Positions 52,445-62,415 of a stretch of DNA of 64,000 nt are shown here, piece by piece (the stretch's first letter is position 1; each line of letters opens with the position of its first letter). The stretch is taken from NCBI RefSeq assembly GCF_000164865.1, contig NC_014618.1, forward strand, positions 3,658,001 to 3,722,000, read 5' to 3'. Made by a program: the position numbers and the translations under genes. The notes beneath the pieces are model-generated. The model ran no database searches and had not been told where the DNA came from. It worked only from the letters and a program-made list of their open reading frames with translations. Source of the DNA: [Enterobacter] lignolyticus SCF1 (GTDB lineage: Bacteria > Pseudomonadota > Gammaproteobacteria > Enterobacterales > Enterobacteriaceae).

Positions 52445-54127
52445 ATGCAAGAGAAAAACGACACTTTGCACTTCAAGAAGCATCTGCCTGTATTGACCAT
52501 CGCTGTGGCGACGGCTCTGTTCGCGGTGTCTGCACTGGCATTCGACTTCAATATCGACAACCCGGATCTGAACATCCGCTGGAACAACACCGTAAGGCTC
52601 AATTTGGGTAATCGAATAGGCGAGCAAGATCAGGCTATCACGCACACCCCCAACAGCAACGATGGAGATCTGAACTTCGACAAGGGTGCTATGGTTACCG
52701 AGCGCCTTGATCTATTAAGCGAACTCCAGCTGGATTACCAAAAGAAGATGGGGTTTCGCGTCAGCGGCTCGGCCTGGTACGACCCGGCCTATAGAAATCT
52801 AGAGAGTAATAATAAGACTCCGAACACGTTGGTGGACGGTAAGCCGACTGCCGGCGTTCTCAGCCCGTACACGAAACGCTTTGCAGAAGGCCCATCGGGC
52901 CAGTTGCTGGAAGCTTACGCCTATCGTACTTTCGAGTTCGACCAGCAGAAACTCAACCTCACTGTGGGTAAAAGCCTGCAATCATGGGGGAATAGCTTGT
53001 TTGCTCCGCTGCATGGCATCAACTACGGCCAGTTCCCGATTGATCTCGGAATGATGTTTGGTTCGCCACTCAGCGAGCGTACCGAAATACTCCTCCCACG
53101 TAACCAGGTGACGGTTGATTACGCGGTCTCCCCTACCTGGTCGTTCGGCGCAGAATATTTCCTTGACTGGCAGCACGCACGTTTCCCTGAGTCCGGTTCG
53201 TACATGGGCATGTACGACCTTGCGTTAGACGGTGGTGAGACGGCGTATCTGCCCAACGGTAAGTTCGCTACGCATGGCGATGATGTGACGCCAAATAAGA
53301 TCGGAGACTTTGGTTTGAATGTGAAGTGGAGCCCAGATTGGCTCGGAGGTACGATGGGGCTGTTCTTCCGCCGCACCGCAGATCAGTTGCCGGATACAGT
53401 CGTGTTCAACCAAAAAACCAATCAATACGCCATTACCTATGCGGGCGATATCGACATCTACGGCTTTAGCCTGTCCAAAAACATTGCCGGAGTGAAAACC
53501 GGTCTGGATTTGAGCTACCGCCGAAACATGCCTCTGAATAGCCAGCAAGTCCTCACGGTGTTGCCAGCTAAAGCAGGCTCGCCGGGTTTCATCAGCGCGA
53601 TGCCGCAGGATGGTCAAACCGGTGGGGCGATGGGCAACACCTTTCATGCCGTGTTGAACGGGGTGAATACAGTCGGAAAAACGCCATTCTTCGATCGCGC
53701 TTCGGTAGTGGCCGAACTGGCCTGGGACCACGTACTCTCGGTGACCGAGGGATATGCGCAATATCGTGGTAATCCTGCGTACACCGGTATCGATAAGTCT
53801 ACACGTGATTTCTTCAGTTTGAACCTGAACGTCACGCCAACCTGGAACCAGGTGTACCCTGAGATTGACCTGTCAATGCCATTGACATATGCCGTCGGCC
53901 TCAAAGGCGAATCTGCCATCCCGTTAGGTGGCAATGCGCACACGGGCAATTATTCTGTTGGTCTTAGCGCGATGGTGCAGTCCAGGTTTCAGATTGAATT
54001 GAAATACACCGGTTTCTTCGGCCCATTCGTGAAGGCACCAAACGGGACGATCTCCTCGTATGCAGGTCTGATGAGCTTACTTAGCGATCGCGATACCCTG
54101 TGGCTAACCTCCAAGGTCAAGTTCTAA
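52445..54127 (+). CDS. DUF1302 outer-membrane-type protein
   Basis: 560 residues of the DUF1302 family, found mostly in Pseudomonas and relatives near steroid, terpene or hydrocarbon degradation genes. Signal peptide about 1-32 (TIAVATALFAVSALA). The rest is beta-rich with aromatic strand ends and closes in KVKF, as in outer-membrane barrels, e.g. LNIRWNNTVRLNLGNRIGEQ and FRVSGSAWYDPAYRNLES. The usual partner gene (DUF1329) is not here. AGGAGAGAAGCC precedes the ATG at 52445. Base composition is lower in G+C than the neighbouring core genes, and the gene adjoins a tRNA: acquired DNA is likely. Confidence 0.85.
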   Translation: MQEKNDTLHFKKHLPVLTIAVATALFAVSALAFDFNIDNPDLNIRWNNTVRLNLGNRIGEQDQAITHTPNSNDGDLNFDKGAMVTERLDLLSELQLDYQKKMGFRVSGSAWYDPAYRNLESNNKTPNTLVDGKPTAGVLSPYTKRFAEGPSGQLLEAYAYRTFEFDQQKLNLTVGKSLQSWGNSLFAPLHGINYGQFPIDLGMMFGSPLSERTEILLPRNQVTVDYAVSPTWSFGAEYFLDWQHARFPESGSYMGMYDLALDGGETAYLPNGKFATHGDDVTPNKIGDFGLNVKWSPDWLGGTMGLFFRRTADQLPDTVVFNQKTNQYAITYAGDIDIYGFSLSKNIAGVKTGLDLSYRRNMPLNSQQVLTVLPAKAGSPGFISAMPQDGQTGGAMGNTFHAVLNGVNTVGKTPFFDRASVVAELAWDHVLSVTEGYAQYRGNPAYTGIDKSTRDFFSLNLNVTPTWNQVYPEIDLSMPLTYAVGLKGESAIPLGGNAHTGNYSVGLSAMVQSRFQIELKYTGFFGPFVKAPNGTISSYAGLMSLLSDRDTLWLTSKVKF

Positions 54128-54337
54128 ACGACAGACTTGACTCTGGCTGACTTATTGCCCGTCCCGACTAACTTAATATGTTTACCTGACGGGCCAATGA
54201 TCACTATGTGTAACGGCCCACAACCAGCTCCCCTTGATTCCGGTCAAGTCCAGTTGATAACAGGAGATAAGATACGGGCCAGAAACCGCAGCATACGGGC
54301 TTTGAGTTGATGTCGGTAGACTTGGGAGAGTTTGAAA

Positions 54338-54413
54338 TGGTGCCGATAATAGGAGTCGAACCTACGACCTTCGCATTACGAATGCGCTGCTCTACCAACT
54401 GAGCTATATCGGC
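54338..54413 (-). tRNA. thrW: tRNA-Thr (anticodon CGT)
   Basis: 76 bases. The minus strand folds as a full cloverleaf: acceptor GCCGATA/TATCGGC, D-arm AGCTCAGTTGGTAGAGC, anticodon loop ATTCGTAAT with anticodon CGT, T-arm GGTTCGACTCC, and an encoded CCA end (54338-54340). It is the match of E. coli thrW, which likewise follows proA and is the integration site of the CP4-6 element there. The insertion-like DNA at 51.6-54.3 kb is on its 3' side. Confidence 0.97.
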
Positions 54414-54513
54414 TTAGAGAGGAACTTAACGGGGTAAGAGGTTAAAACTATGCGAGTGATGCGTCAATGCCCTGAAGAATCAAACGGCTATTTTTGCATC
54501 ACTCGCGGGTCAA

Positions 54514-55767
54514 TCAGGCACGAATAGTATCGTCGCCAAAGCCGATCCACTTGTAGGTGGTCAGCGCTTCAAGGCCCATCGGGCCGCGGGCGTGCAGTTT
54601 TTGCGTGCTCACGGCCACTTCCGCGCCAAGGCCAAACTGGCCGCCGTCGGTGAAGCGGGTGGAGGCGTTGACGTAAACCGCGGAGGAATCCACCTCGTTG
54701 ATGAAGCGGCTGGCGTTACGCAGCGTGCGGGTCAGAATGGCATCGGAGTGCTGGGTGCCGTGCGCGCGAATATGCGCGATGGCGCCATCCAGGTCATCCA
54801 CCAGCTTCACGTTGAGATCCAGCGATAAAAACTCATCGTCATACTCCTGCGCTTTTACCGGCACCACCTGCGCCGGGCCGTCTTTAAGTAGCGCAATCGC
54901 GTTTTCGTCGGCGTGCAGGGTGACACCGCTTACCGCCATCTGCTGGCTCAGGGCAGGCAGGAAGGTATCGGCAATGCCTTTATGCACCAGCAGCGTTTCC
55001 ACCGTATTACAGGTGCTCGGACGCTGGGTTTTCGCATTGACGATGATCTTCAGCGCCGGCGCAAACTCGGCGGAATCATCCACGTAGATATGACACACGC
55101 CGATACCGCCGGTGATAACCGGTATAGTCGACTGTTCGCGGCACAGCTTGTGCAGGCCAGCGCCGCCGCGCGGAATAAGCATGTCGATATACTTATCCAT
55201 GCGCAGCATTTCTCCGACCAGCGCGCGGTCCGGGCTTTCGATAGCCTGCACGGCGCCCGCCGGTAAACCGCACTCCTCCAGCGCCTGCTGAATCACTTTT
55301 ACCGTCGCGGCGTTGGTGCGCCAGGTCTCTTTACCGCCGCGCAGGATCGCCGCATTGCCGGTTTTCAGGCACAGCGAGGCGACATCGACGGTCACGTTCG
55401 GACGCGCCTCATAAATGACTCCCACAACGCCCAGCGGAACGCGGCGACGCTCGATACGCAGCCCGCTGTCCAGCAGGCCGCCGTCGATCACCTGCCCGAC
55501 CGGGTCGGCAAGGTTGCACACCTGGCGCACATCGTCGGCGATCCCTTTCAGGCGCGCAGGCGTCAGGGCCAGACGGTCCAGCATGGCCTCGCTGAGGCCG
55601 TTAGCGCGCGCCTCTGCAAGATCCTGCGCGTTCGCGCTGAGGATATCTTCGGTCTGCGCTTCCAGATAATCGGCAATTTTTTCCAGAACCTGATTTTTCT
55701 CACGGCTGGATAACAGTGCCAGTTGATAAGACGCCGCTTTGGCGGCAATGCCCATTTGTTCCAGCAT
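54514..55767 (-). CDS. proA: Gamma-glutamyl phosphate reductase
   Basis: 417 residues. NADPH-dependent reduction of gamma-glutamyl phosphate to glutamate semialdehyde. The active-site Cys lies in TQRPSTCNTVETLLVHKG; the NADP-binding and aldehyde dehydrogenase-like core is complete (RPNVTVDVASLCLKTGNAA, GGAGLHKLCREQS). It starts ten bases after the proB stop; the two form an operon. Confidence 0.98.
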   Translation of the reverse strand: MLEQMGIAAKAASYQLALLSSREKNQVLEKIADYLEAQTEDILSANAQDLAEARANGLSEAMLDRLALTPARLKGIADDVRQVCNLADPVGQVIDGGLLDSGLRIERRRVPLGVVGVIYEARPNVTVDVASLCLKTGNAAILRGGKETWRTNAATVKVIQQALEECGLPAGAVQAIESPDRALVGEMLRMDKYIDMLIPRGGAGLHKLCREQSTIPVITGGIGVCHIYVDDSAEFAPALKIIVNAKTQRPSTCNTVETLLVHKGIADTFLPALSQQMAVSGVTLHADENAIALLKDGPAQVVPVKAQEYDDEFLSLDLNVKLVDDLDGAIAHIRAHGTQHSDAILTRTLRNASRFINEVDSSAVYVNASTRFTDGGQFGLGAEVAVSTQKLHARGPMGLEALTTYKWIGFGDDTIRA

Positions 55768-55777
55768 GGGAAACTCC

Positions 55778-56881
<1,104 letters not shown>

Positions 56882-57068
56882 GATTCTCTGCCATTAAAAA
56901 AAGAAGAAATGATATCGAACAGACGTTTTAACAGGAGTAGGCGCGCTTGCCAACTCCCTCTGGAGGCTGCAAAGCACTTTGTTGCGCGGGATCAGGAAGC
57001 GTAGCGGCGGAAGATGACTTTTTTATTACAGAAACACTAAAACACAACTTTTTAAAAATATTCTCACT

Positions 57069-57086
57069 TTGTCATAAAAGTTTCAT
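57069..57086 (+). promoter_or_regulatory. Pho box upstream of phoE
   Basis: TTGTCAT-AAAA-GTTTCAT matches the PhoB consensus of two seven-base half-sites separated by four A/T bases (CTGTCAT-N4-CTGTCAT). It lies 83 bases before the phoE start, as expected of a phosphate-starvation gene. The rest of 56882-57168 holds the divergent proB promoter and no gene. Confidence 0.75.
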
Positions 57087-57168
57087 TCCTGCGGGTTAAA
57101 AACCTTCCTGTTTTTTTCATGGGATGAGTTCCCGATTTTATAGCGCGTATAAATACTCAGGGTTAAAA

Positions 57169-58266
57169 ATGAAAAAGAGCACACTGGCATTAGTGGTAAT
57201 GGGCGTTATGGCGGCTTCTGCGGCGCAGGCAGCTGAAGTATATAACAAAGACGGCAATAAGCTGGATCTGTACGGCCGCGTAAAAGCTGAACACTACTTC
57301 AGCGACAACGCCTCTGTTGATGGCGATCAGTCCTATATTCGTCTGGGCTTCAAAGGCCAGACACAAATTAACGATCTGCTGACCGGCTTCGGTCAGTGGG
57401 AATACCAGGTTGCCGCCAACAAAGTAGAAGGCGACCCGAATACGGCGAAAACCCGTCTGGCGTTTGCCGGTCTGAAAGCGGGCGATTACGGCTCATTCGA
57501 CTACGGCCGTAACTACGGCGTGCTGTACAACGTCGCGGCATACACCGATATGATCCCGGAATTCGGCGACGACTCCTTCGTTAAAACCGACAACTTCATG
57601 ACCGGCCGCGCTAACGGCCTGGCAACCTATCGTAACAACAACTTCTTTGGTCTGGTTGATGGTCTGAAATTTGCGCTGCAGTATCAGGGCAAGAACGAAA
57701 ACGATGGCCGCGCGGCAAGCAAAGCCAACGGCGACGGTTTCGGTACCTCTCTGAGCTATGACTTCGGCGACTCCGGCTTCACCTGGGGCGCAGCCTACTC
57801 TAACTCCAACCGCACCCTGACTCAGCAGGAAAGCAGCTGGGGCAAGGGTACGGACGCGGAAGCCTGGACCACCGGCTTCAAATACGATGCGAATAAAATC
57901 TACCTGGCGGCTATCTACGCGGAAACCCGCAACATGACCCCGATTTCCGGTACTGCGTCAATCAACGGCGTAAATACCAAAGTCAGCGGCTTTGCCAACA
58001 AAAACCAGGCGATGGAAATCGTTGCGCAGTACCAGTTCGATTTCGGTCTGCGTCCGTCCATCGGCTACATCCAGTCTAAAGGCAAGGATATCGAAGGCGT
58101 AGGCGATGCGGATCTGGTGAAATATATCGACGTCGCAGCGACCTATTACTTCAACAAAAACATGTCGGCGTTTGTGGATTACAAAATTAACCAGCTGAAT
58201 GACAAAAACAAACTCGGTCTGAATACCGATGACGTTGTCGCGCTGGGTCTGGTTTACCAGTTCTAA
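57169..58266 (+). CDS. phoE: PhoE outer-membrane phosphoporin
   Basis: 365 residues. Signal peptide 1-21 (MKKSTLALVVMGVMAASAAQA), then a 16-strand trimeric porin that starts AEVYNKDGNKLDLYGRVKAE. The PEFGDD motif (MIPEFGDDSFVKTDNFMTGR) of the constriction loop 3 is complete, and the protein ends ALGLVYQF with the terminal Phe. PhoE favours anions such as phosphate. The assignment over OmpC/OmpF rests on position (proB-phoE-crl), the Pho box and similarity. The open frame extends 15 codons upstream; the ATG at 57169 follows AGGGTTAAA. Confidence 0.95.
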   Translation: MKKSTLALVVMGVMAASAAQAAEVYNKDGNKLDLYGRVKAEHYFSDNASVDGDQSYIRLGFKGQTQINDLLTGFGQWEYQVAANKVEGDPNTAKTRLAFAGLKAGDYGSFDYGRNYGVLYNVAAYTDMIPEFGDDSFVKTDNFMTGRANGLATYRNNNFFGLVDGLKFALQYQGKNENDGRAASKANGDGFGTSLSYDFGDSGFTWGAAYSNSNRTLTQQESSWGKGTDAEAWTTGFKYDANKIYLAAIYAETRNMTPISGTASINGVNTKVSGFANKNQAMEIVAQYQFDFGLRPSIGYIQSKGKDIEGVGDADLVKYIDVAATYYFNKNMSAFVDYKINQLNDKNKLGLNTDDVVALGLVYQF

Positions 58267-58282
58267 GACCTCATAAAATAAG

Positions 58283-58315
58283 AGCCCTTCCGTTTACGCC
58301 GAAGGGCTTTTTATT
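58283..58315 (+). terminator. Terminator of phoE
   Basis: AGCCCTTC and GAAGGGCT pair around a ten-base loop and are followed by TTTTATTTT, starting 17 bases after the phoE stop codon. Confidence 0.85.
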
Positions 58316-58332
58316 TTCAATCGCGGCAAAAT

Positions 58333-58372
58333 AATAACCCCCTGGAATAACAATGCTATTCAGGGGGTTATT
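58333..58372 (-). terminator. Terminator of crl
   Basis: AATAACCCCCTG and CAGGGGGTTATT form a 12-base stem two bases beyond the crl stop on the minus strand; TATTTTG follows. Confidence 0.7.
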
Positions 58373-58373
58373 T

Positions 58374-58775
58374 TCAGGCGGAACGTTTTACCGGCTGGCC
58401 TTTAAAATCATCCGCTGGCTCCAGAGCCAGATCGAACGTTTTCAGCAGATCGCGAACCCTTTCATGAAAGTCCCGCAGCGTTTGTTCAAGGCGATCTTTC
58501 ACTTCGGCGTCTTTGATGACCATAGCCTGCCATACGCCATCTTTGTCATATAAACCAAACTGATAGCTGTAGGTGAAACGTTTCTCTTCCGCTTCCATCT
58601 CCAGCCACCAGCCCCAGAACTCGCGCTTCTCAGGGGCGGGTTTAACATTGACGCACACAGCCAGGCAGTCGAAAAAAAAGCGGTTATCCTCGCACTGCTC
58701 CTCACGAATGTAGGGGCCAAGGGCCGCTAATTTCTTGGTCAGTTTACTCTTCGGGTGTCCACTCGGTAACGTCAT
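58374..58775 (-). CDS. crl: Crl, sigma-S holoenzyme assembly factor
   Basis: 133 residues. It binds RpoS and favours its assembly with RNA polymerase, for stationary-phase and curli genes. The sequence MTLPSGHPKSKLTKKLAALG, then CVNVKPAPEKREFWGWWLEME and FTYSYQFGLYDKDGVWQAM matches Crl throughout and is intact. Between phoE (convergent) and frsA, as in E. coli. Confidence 0.96.
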   Translation of the reverse strand: MTLPSGHPKSKLTKKLAALGPYIREEQCEDNRFFFDCLAVCVNVKPAPEKREFWGWWLEMEAEEKRFTYSYQFGLYDKDGVWQAMVIKDAEVKDRLEQTLRDFHERVRDLLKTFDLALEPADDFKGQPVKRSA

Positions 58776-58832
58776 TGCGATCTCCTTTAGTGATGCAACT
58801 GTTTTACCAAATCAATAAAATTTAGCAATATA

Positions 58833-60077
58833 TTAACTAAAACGATGATTGATCCACCCAGCAATTTCTTTCAAAGCCTTATCAAAATTACGATATACCG
58901 GGTTAAACGCCACCGGCAGCAATTTACCATCGGCAGAGGATGAGGTAATTAACTGCGACTCCTCAGGCGGACTAAAGGGATCGTTTTGCCAGAATGCGGA
59001 AAGCATAGGCGTCGGGCAGCGGCGCCCCAATAACCCCTGCGTTTTAAGAGAGTAGCGGTTGAGCTCAACGCGCAGCGCATCGTCTGAAGCATCGTGCATG
59101 CCGAGGCTCGAGGCCAGCACGTCAAGATACATCTCGGGGACGCTGGCCTGACGCTGCGGGTCGCTCAGCAGGCTGTGCACCACCGGGCCGATGCAGGCCA
59201 CGGCTCTGAGGCGCTGGGGCTCCAGGTAGGCCAGCCGCACGGCGACGTTGGCGCCAAAGCGGAAGCCAAACGCCGCCACTCGGGTATGATCAACCCACGG
59301 AATGTTCGCCAGCGCCTTCAGCACGTGCTGATGCAGGAAGCTGGAGTCTTGCGTCAGCTTCCATTTCGAAGAGAAGCCGATAGAGGGCATGTCCAGCGTC
59401 AGCATCGCAATGCCGCGCGGCGCGAAGTAATTTTCATACAGGTTGAAATAATCGCTCTGCAGCGAATCAAGCCCGCCGCACATCAGCACCGTCGGAAACG
59501 GCGCCTCGCCGGGCGGCATATGCAGAAAACCGGTTATCGACGGGCCGCCAGGGATAGTGAACTCCAGTTCGCGCATGGAAACCGGCAAACGCTGCGCGGC
59601 TTCCTCATAGGCACGATTGGCCAGCGCCTGAGCCTGCTCCGCCAGCTCATCGCCCTTCAGGTGCGGGTAGGCGGCAATGCTGTACAGATTAGAGGCGTGC
59701 AGCCAGTGGCGGCCGCTGAGCGCATCGTCAGTCTCCTGCCCCGCTTTTTGCTGCCAGAGCATCGCCTGTTTGGCCCATTCGTAGATCCAGTTGCCGCCGC
59801 GGTAGCCGACCACGGTGTCATACAGCTCTGCGTCCGTGCGCTCGGCCTGGCTCATCACAATACGCGCCTGAACGTCGAGGATCTCCTGCGGCGAGACTCC
59901 GCGCCAGATCCACATCAGCCGGTTAATCATCCGGTACCAGTGCGGAACGTTTTTACCGTCCAGCGCCGACTGCACCGACGAGGCGTTTCCCTGGTTAAAG
60001 CGGCGCACCAGCGTTGAGGTTTCCGGGTGTTTGAAACGGGGTTTAAACAGCGTTTCGCTAAGATTGGGCTCAGACAT
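58833..60077 (-). CDS. frsA: FrsA, fermentation-respiration switch esterase
   Basis: 414 residues, alpha/beta-hydrolase fold. The nucleophile region is in FGFRFGANVAVRLAYLEP; LMCGGLDSLQSDYFNLYENYF holds the oxyanion part. FrsA of E. coli and Vibrio binds IIA-Glc and acts on fermentation balance, with reported ester/carboxyl hydrolase activity. The nucleophile serine of the usual GxSxG appears as FRFG, which fits the view that FrsA has an atypical active site. Monocistronic, before gpt. Confidence 0.93.
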   Translation of the reverse strand: MSEPNLSETLFKPRFKHPETSTLVRRFNQGNASSVQSALDGKNVPHWYRMINRLMWIWRGVSPQEILDVQARIVMSQAERTDAELYDTVVGYRGGNWIYEWAKQAMLWQQKAGQETDDALSGRHWLHASNLYSIAAYPHLKGDELAEQAQALANRAYEEAAQRLPVSMRELEFTIPGGPSITGFLHMPPGEAPFPTVLMCGGLDSLQSDYFNLYENYFAPRGIAMLTLDMPSIGFSSKWKLTQDSSFLHQHVLKALANIPWVDHTRVAAFGFRFGANVAVRLAYLEPQRLRAVACIGPVVHSLLSDPQRQASVPEMYLDVLASSLGMHDASDDALRVELNRYSLKTQGLLGRRCPTPMLSAFWQNDPFSPPEESQLITSSSADGKLLPVAFNPVYRNFDKALKEIAGWINHRFS

Positions 60078-60129
60078 CGCACAGACTCCATAGATACGAC
60101 ATAGAGTCTATTGTACCGCGCCTGTGCCG

Positions 60130-60161
60130 AAAAAAAACAACGCCCGGTAAACCGGGCGTTG
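60130..60161 (-). terminator. Terminator of gpt
   Basis: On the minus strand CAACGCCCGGT-TT-ACCGGGCGTTG is followed by TTTTTTTT, 31 bases after the gpt stop. A clear intrinsic terminator. Confidence 0.9.
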
Positions 60162-60191
60162 AGAAGACATTTTTTGCAGGAATGCGCGGGA

Positions 60192-60650
60192 TTAGCGGCC
60201 GGAAATCGGCGGAACGAACACGACGCCCATATCCCACGGCTGCTCAATCCAGGTATCCTGCGGGATATCAACCACGTAGTCATCAACCAGCGGACGACCC
60301 GCCGGTTTTGCGAAAATGGTGACGAAATGGGCTTTTGGATACATTTCGCGGATCGCCACCGCAGTGCCGCCGGTATCGACCAGATCGTCAATCACGATAA
60401 AGCCTTCGCCATCGCCTTCCGCGCGTTTGATTACTTTCAGCTCGCGCTGGTTGTCATGGTCATAGCTGGAGATGCACACGGTATCAACGTGACGGATGCC
60501 CAATTCACGCGCCAGCAGAGCGCCAGGAACCAGCCCCCCGCGGCTTACGGCAATGATGCCTTTCCACTGTTCAACCGGCAGCAGACGGCTTGCCAGTTTG
60601 CGGGCGTGAATTTGCAACATGTCCCAGGTGACAACGTATTTTTCGCTCAT
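60192..60650 (-). CDS. gpt: Xanthine-guanine phosphoribosyltransferase
   Basis: 152 residues. Salvage of guanine and xanthine with PRPP. The PRPP-binding loop GFIVIDDLVDTGGTAVAIRE has the acidic pair and the TGGT turn; ISGR ends the protein as in E. coli. SRGGLVPGALLARELG binds pyrophosphate. Divergent from pepD. Confidence 0.97.
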   Translation of the reverse strand: MSEKYVVTWDMLQIHARKLASRLLPVEQWKGIIAVSRGGLVPGALLARELGIRHVDTVCISSYDHDNQRELKVIKRAEGDGEGFIVIDDLVDTGGTAVAIREMYPKAHFVTIFAKPAGRPLVDDYVVDIPQDTWIEQPWDMGVVFVPPISGR

Positions 60651-60909
60651 GTGATAGTGTCCCAGCCAGTCTAAAACGGCTTAAAAAATGTTCGGGGTGA
60701 TTCCAGGTTGCGCGAGATTATAGAGATCTGGCGCACTAAAAACCAGTGTTTAGCGGCCTTGCCGGGAGTTTTTACGCGGTTCGTGCTACCAGAGAAGACA
60801 GAAAGTGGTATCCTCAACCACGTCTCGCAAGTCAGGCGCAGCGCCTGATTGTCATTGCTAACCCGTTACCTGCAAGCGACTTTTGCAGTAAGCCCTAAGG
60901 AGACTTATT

Positions 60910-62367
60910 GTGTCTGAACTGTCTCAGCTATCCCCACAGCCGCTGTGGGATTTTTTTGCCAAAATTTGTTCCATTCCGCACCCGTCCTACCATGAAGAAC
61001 AGCTCGCTGAGCACATTATGGGCTGGGCGAAGGAAAAAGGGCTCCACGCAGAACGCGATCGGGTGGGCAACATTCTGATCCGCAAACCGGCCTCCGCCGG
61101 TATGGAAAACCGTAAACCGGTCGTGCTGCAGGCGCATCTCGACATGGTGCCGCAGAAAAACAACGACACCGTTCACGACTTCACCAAAGATCCGATTCAG
61201 CCGTACATCGACGGCGAGTGGGTTAAAGCGCGCGGCACCACCCTCGGCGCGGACAACGGCATCGGTATGGCCTCCGCCCTGGCGGTGCTGGCCGACGACA
61301 GCGTGCAGCACGGTCCGCTGGAAGTGCTGCTGACCATGACCGAAGAGGCCGGCATGGACGGCGCATTCGGTCTGCAGCCGAACTGGCTGCAGGCGGACAT
61401 TCTGATCAACACCGACTCTGAAGAAGAGGGTGAGATCTACATGGGCTGCGCCGGTGGTATCGACTTTATCACCACCCTACCGCTGACCCGTGAAGCGGTG
61501 CCTGCGGGCTACCAGACCTTTAAGCTGACGCTGAAAGGCCTGAAAGGCGGCCACTCCGGCGGCGATATCCACCTGGGCCTCGGCAACGCCAACAAGCTGC
61601 TGGTGCGCTTCCTCGCCGGTCATGCGGCGGAGCTGGATCTGCGCCTGGTGGATTTCAACGGCGGCACCCTGCGCAACGCGATTCCGCGTGAAGCGTTCAC
61701 GACCGTTGCCGTTCCGGCCGCTAACGTTGAAAAACTGAAAGCGCTGGCGGATAAATACCTGGCCATTCTGCAAAATGAGCTGTCCGTTAAAGAGAAGAAC
61801 CTGACCGTTATCCTTGAGGCCGTTACGACGACCAAAGGCGCGCTCAGCACCGCTTCCCGCGACGGCTTTATTCAGCTGCTGAACGCCACGCCGAACGGCG
61901 TTATCCGCAACTCTGACGTGGCGAAAGGGGTGGTTGAAACCTCGCTCAACGTCGGCGTGGTGACCATGCATGACGATAACGTGGAAATCATCTGCCTGAT
62001 TCGTTCGCTTATCGACAGCGGTAAAGACTACGTCGTGAGCATGCTGGAATCGCTGGGCCAGATGGCGGGCGCGAAAACCGAGCCGAAGGGCGGCTACCCG
62101 GGCTGGCAGCCGGATGCCAACTCGCCGGTAATGCACCTGGTGCGTGAAACCTATCAGCGTCTGTTCAACAAGATGCCGAACATTCAGATTATCCACGCCG
62201 GTCTGGAATGCGGTCTGTTCAAAAAACCGTACCCGGATATGGACATGGTATCGATTGGGCCAACCATCACCGGTCCGCACTCTCCGGACGAGCAGGTACA
62301 TATCGAAAGCGTGGGCCAGTACTGGACGCTTCTGACCGAACTGCTGAAAGCCATTCCGACGAAATAA
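60910..62367 (+). CDS. pepD: Cytosol non-specific dipeptidase (peptidase D)
   Basis: 485 residues, M20/MH clan zinc aminoacyl-histidine dipeptidase. Metal ligands: His and Asp in QAHLDMVPQ, Asp in GADNGIGMA, Glu-Glu in MTEEAGMDG, Asp in NTDSEEEGE, and His near the C-terminus (GPHSPDEQVHIES). The start is GTG at 60910 after AAGGAG, which matches the E. coli start. The upstream 260 bases hold a small TCAGGCG/CGCCTGA dyad at 60832-60848 whose role I cannot say. Confidence 0.97.
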   Translation: MSELSQLSPQPLWDFFAKICSIPHPSYHEEQLAEHIMGWAKEKGLHAERDRVGNILIRKPASAGMENRKPVVLQAHLDMVPQKNNDTVHDFTKDPIQPYIDGEWVKARGTTLGADNGIGMASALAVLADDSVQHGPLEVLLTMTEEAGMDGAFGLQPNWLQADILINTDSEEEGEIYMGCAGGIDFITTLPLTREAVPAGYQTFKLTLKGLKGGHSGGDIHLGLGNANKLLVRFLAGHAAELDLRLVDFNGGTLRNAIPREAFTTVAVPAANVEKLKALADKYLAILQNELSVKEKNLTVILEAVTTTKGALSTASRDGFIQLLNATPNGVIRNSDVAKGVVETSLNVGVVTMHDDNVEIICLIRSLIDSGKDYVVSMLESLGQMAGAKTEPKGGYPGWQPDANSPVMHLVRETYQRLFNKMPNIQIIHAGLECGLFKKPYPDMDMVSIGPTITGPHSPDEQVHIESVGQYWTLLTELLKAIPTK

Positions 62368-62384
62368 GAGTGTCGTTTTAAGCA

Positions 62385-62411
62385 CAGCGCCCCGCGATTG
62401 CCGGGGCGCTG
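62385..62411. terminator. Bidirectional terminator between pepD and dinB
   Basis: CAGCGCCCCG and CGGGGCGCTG pair perfectly around a seven-base loop, between the convergent stop codons; TATTTTA follows on the plus side. Confidence 0.7.
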
Positions 62412-62415
62412 TATT

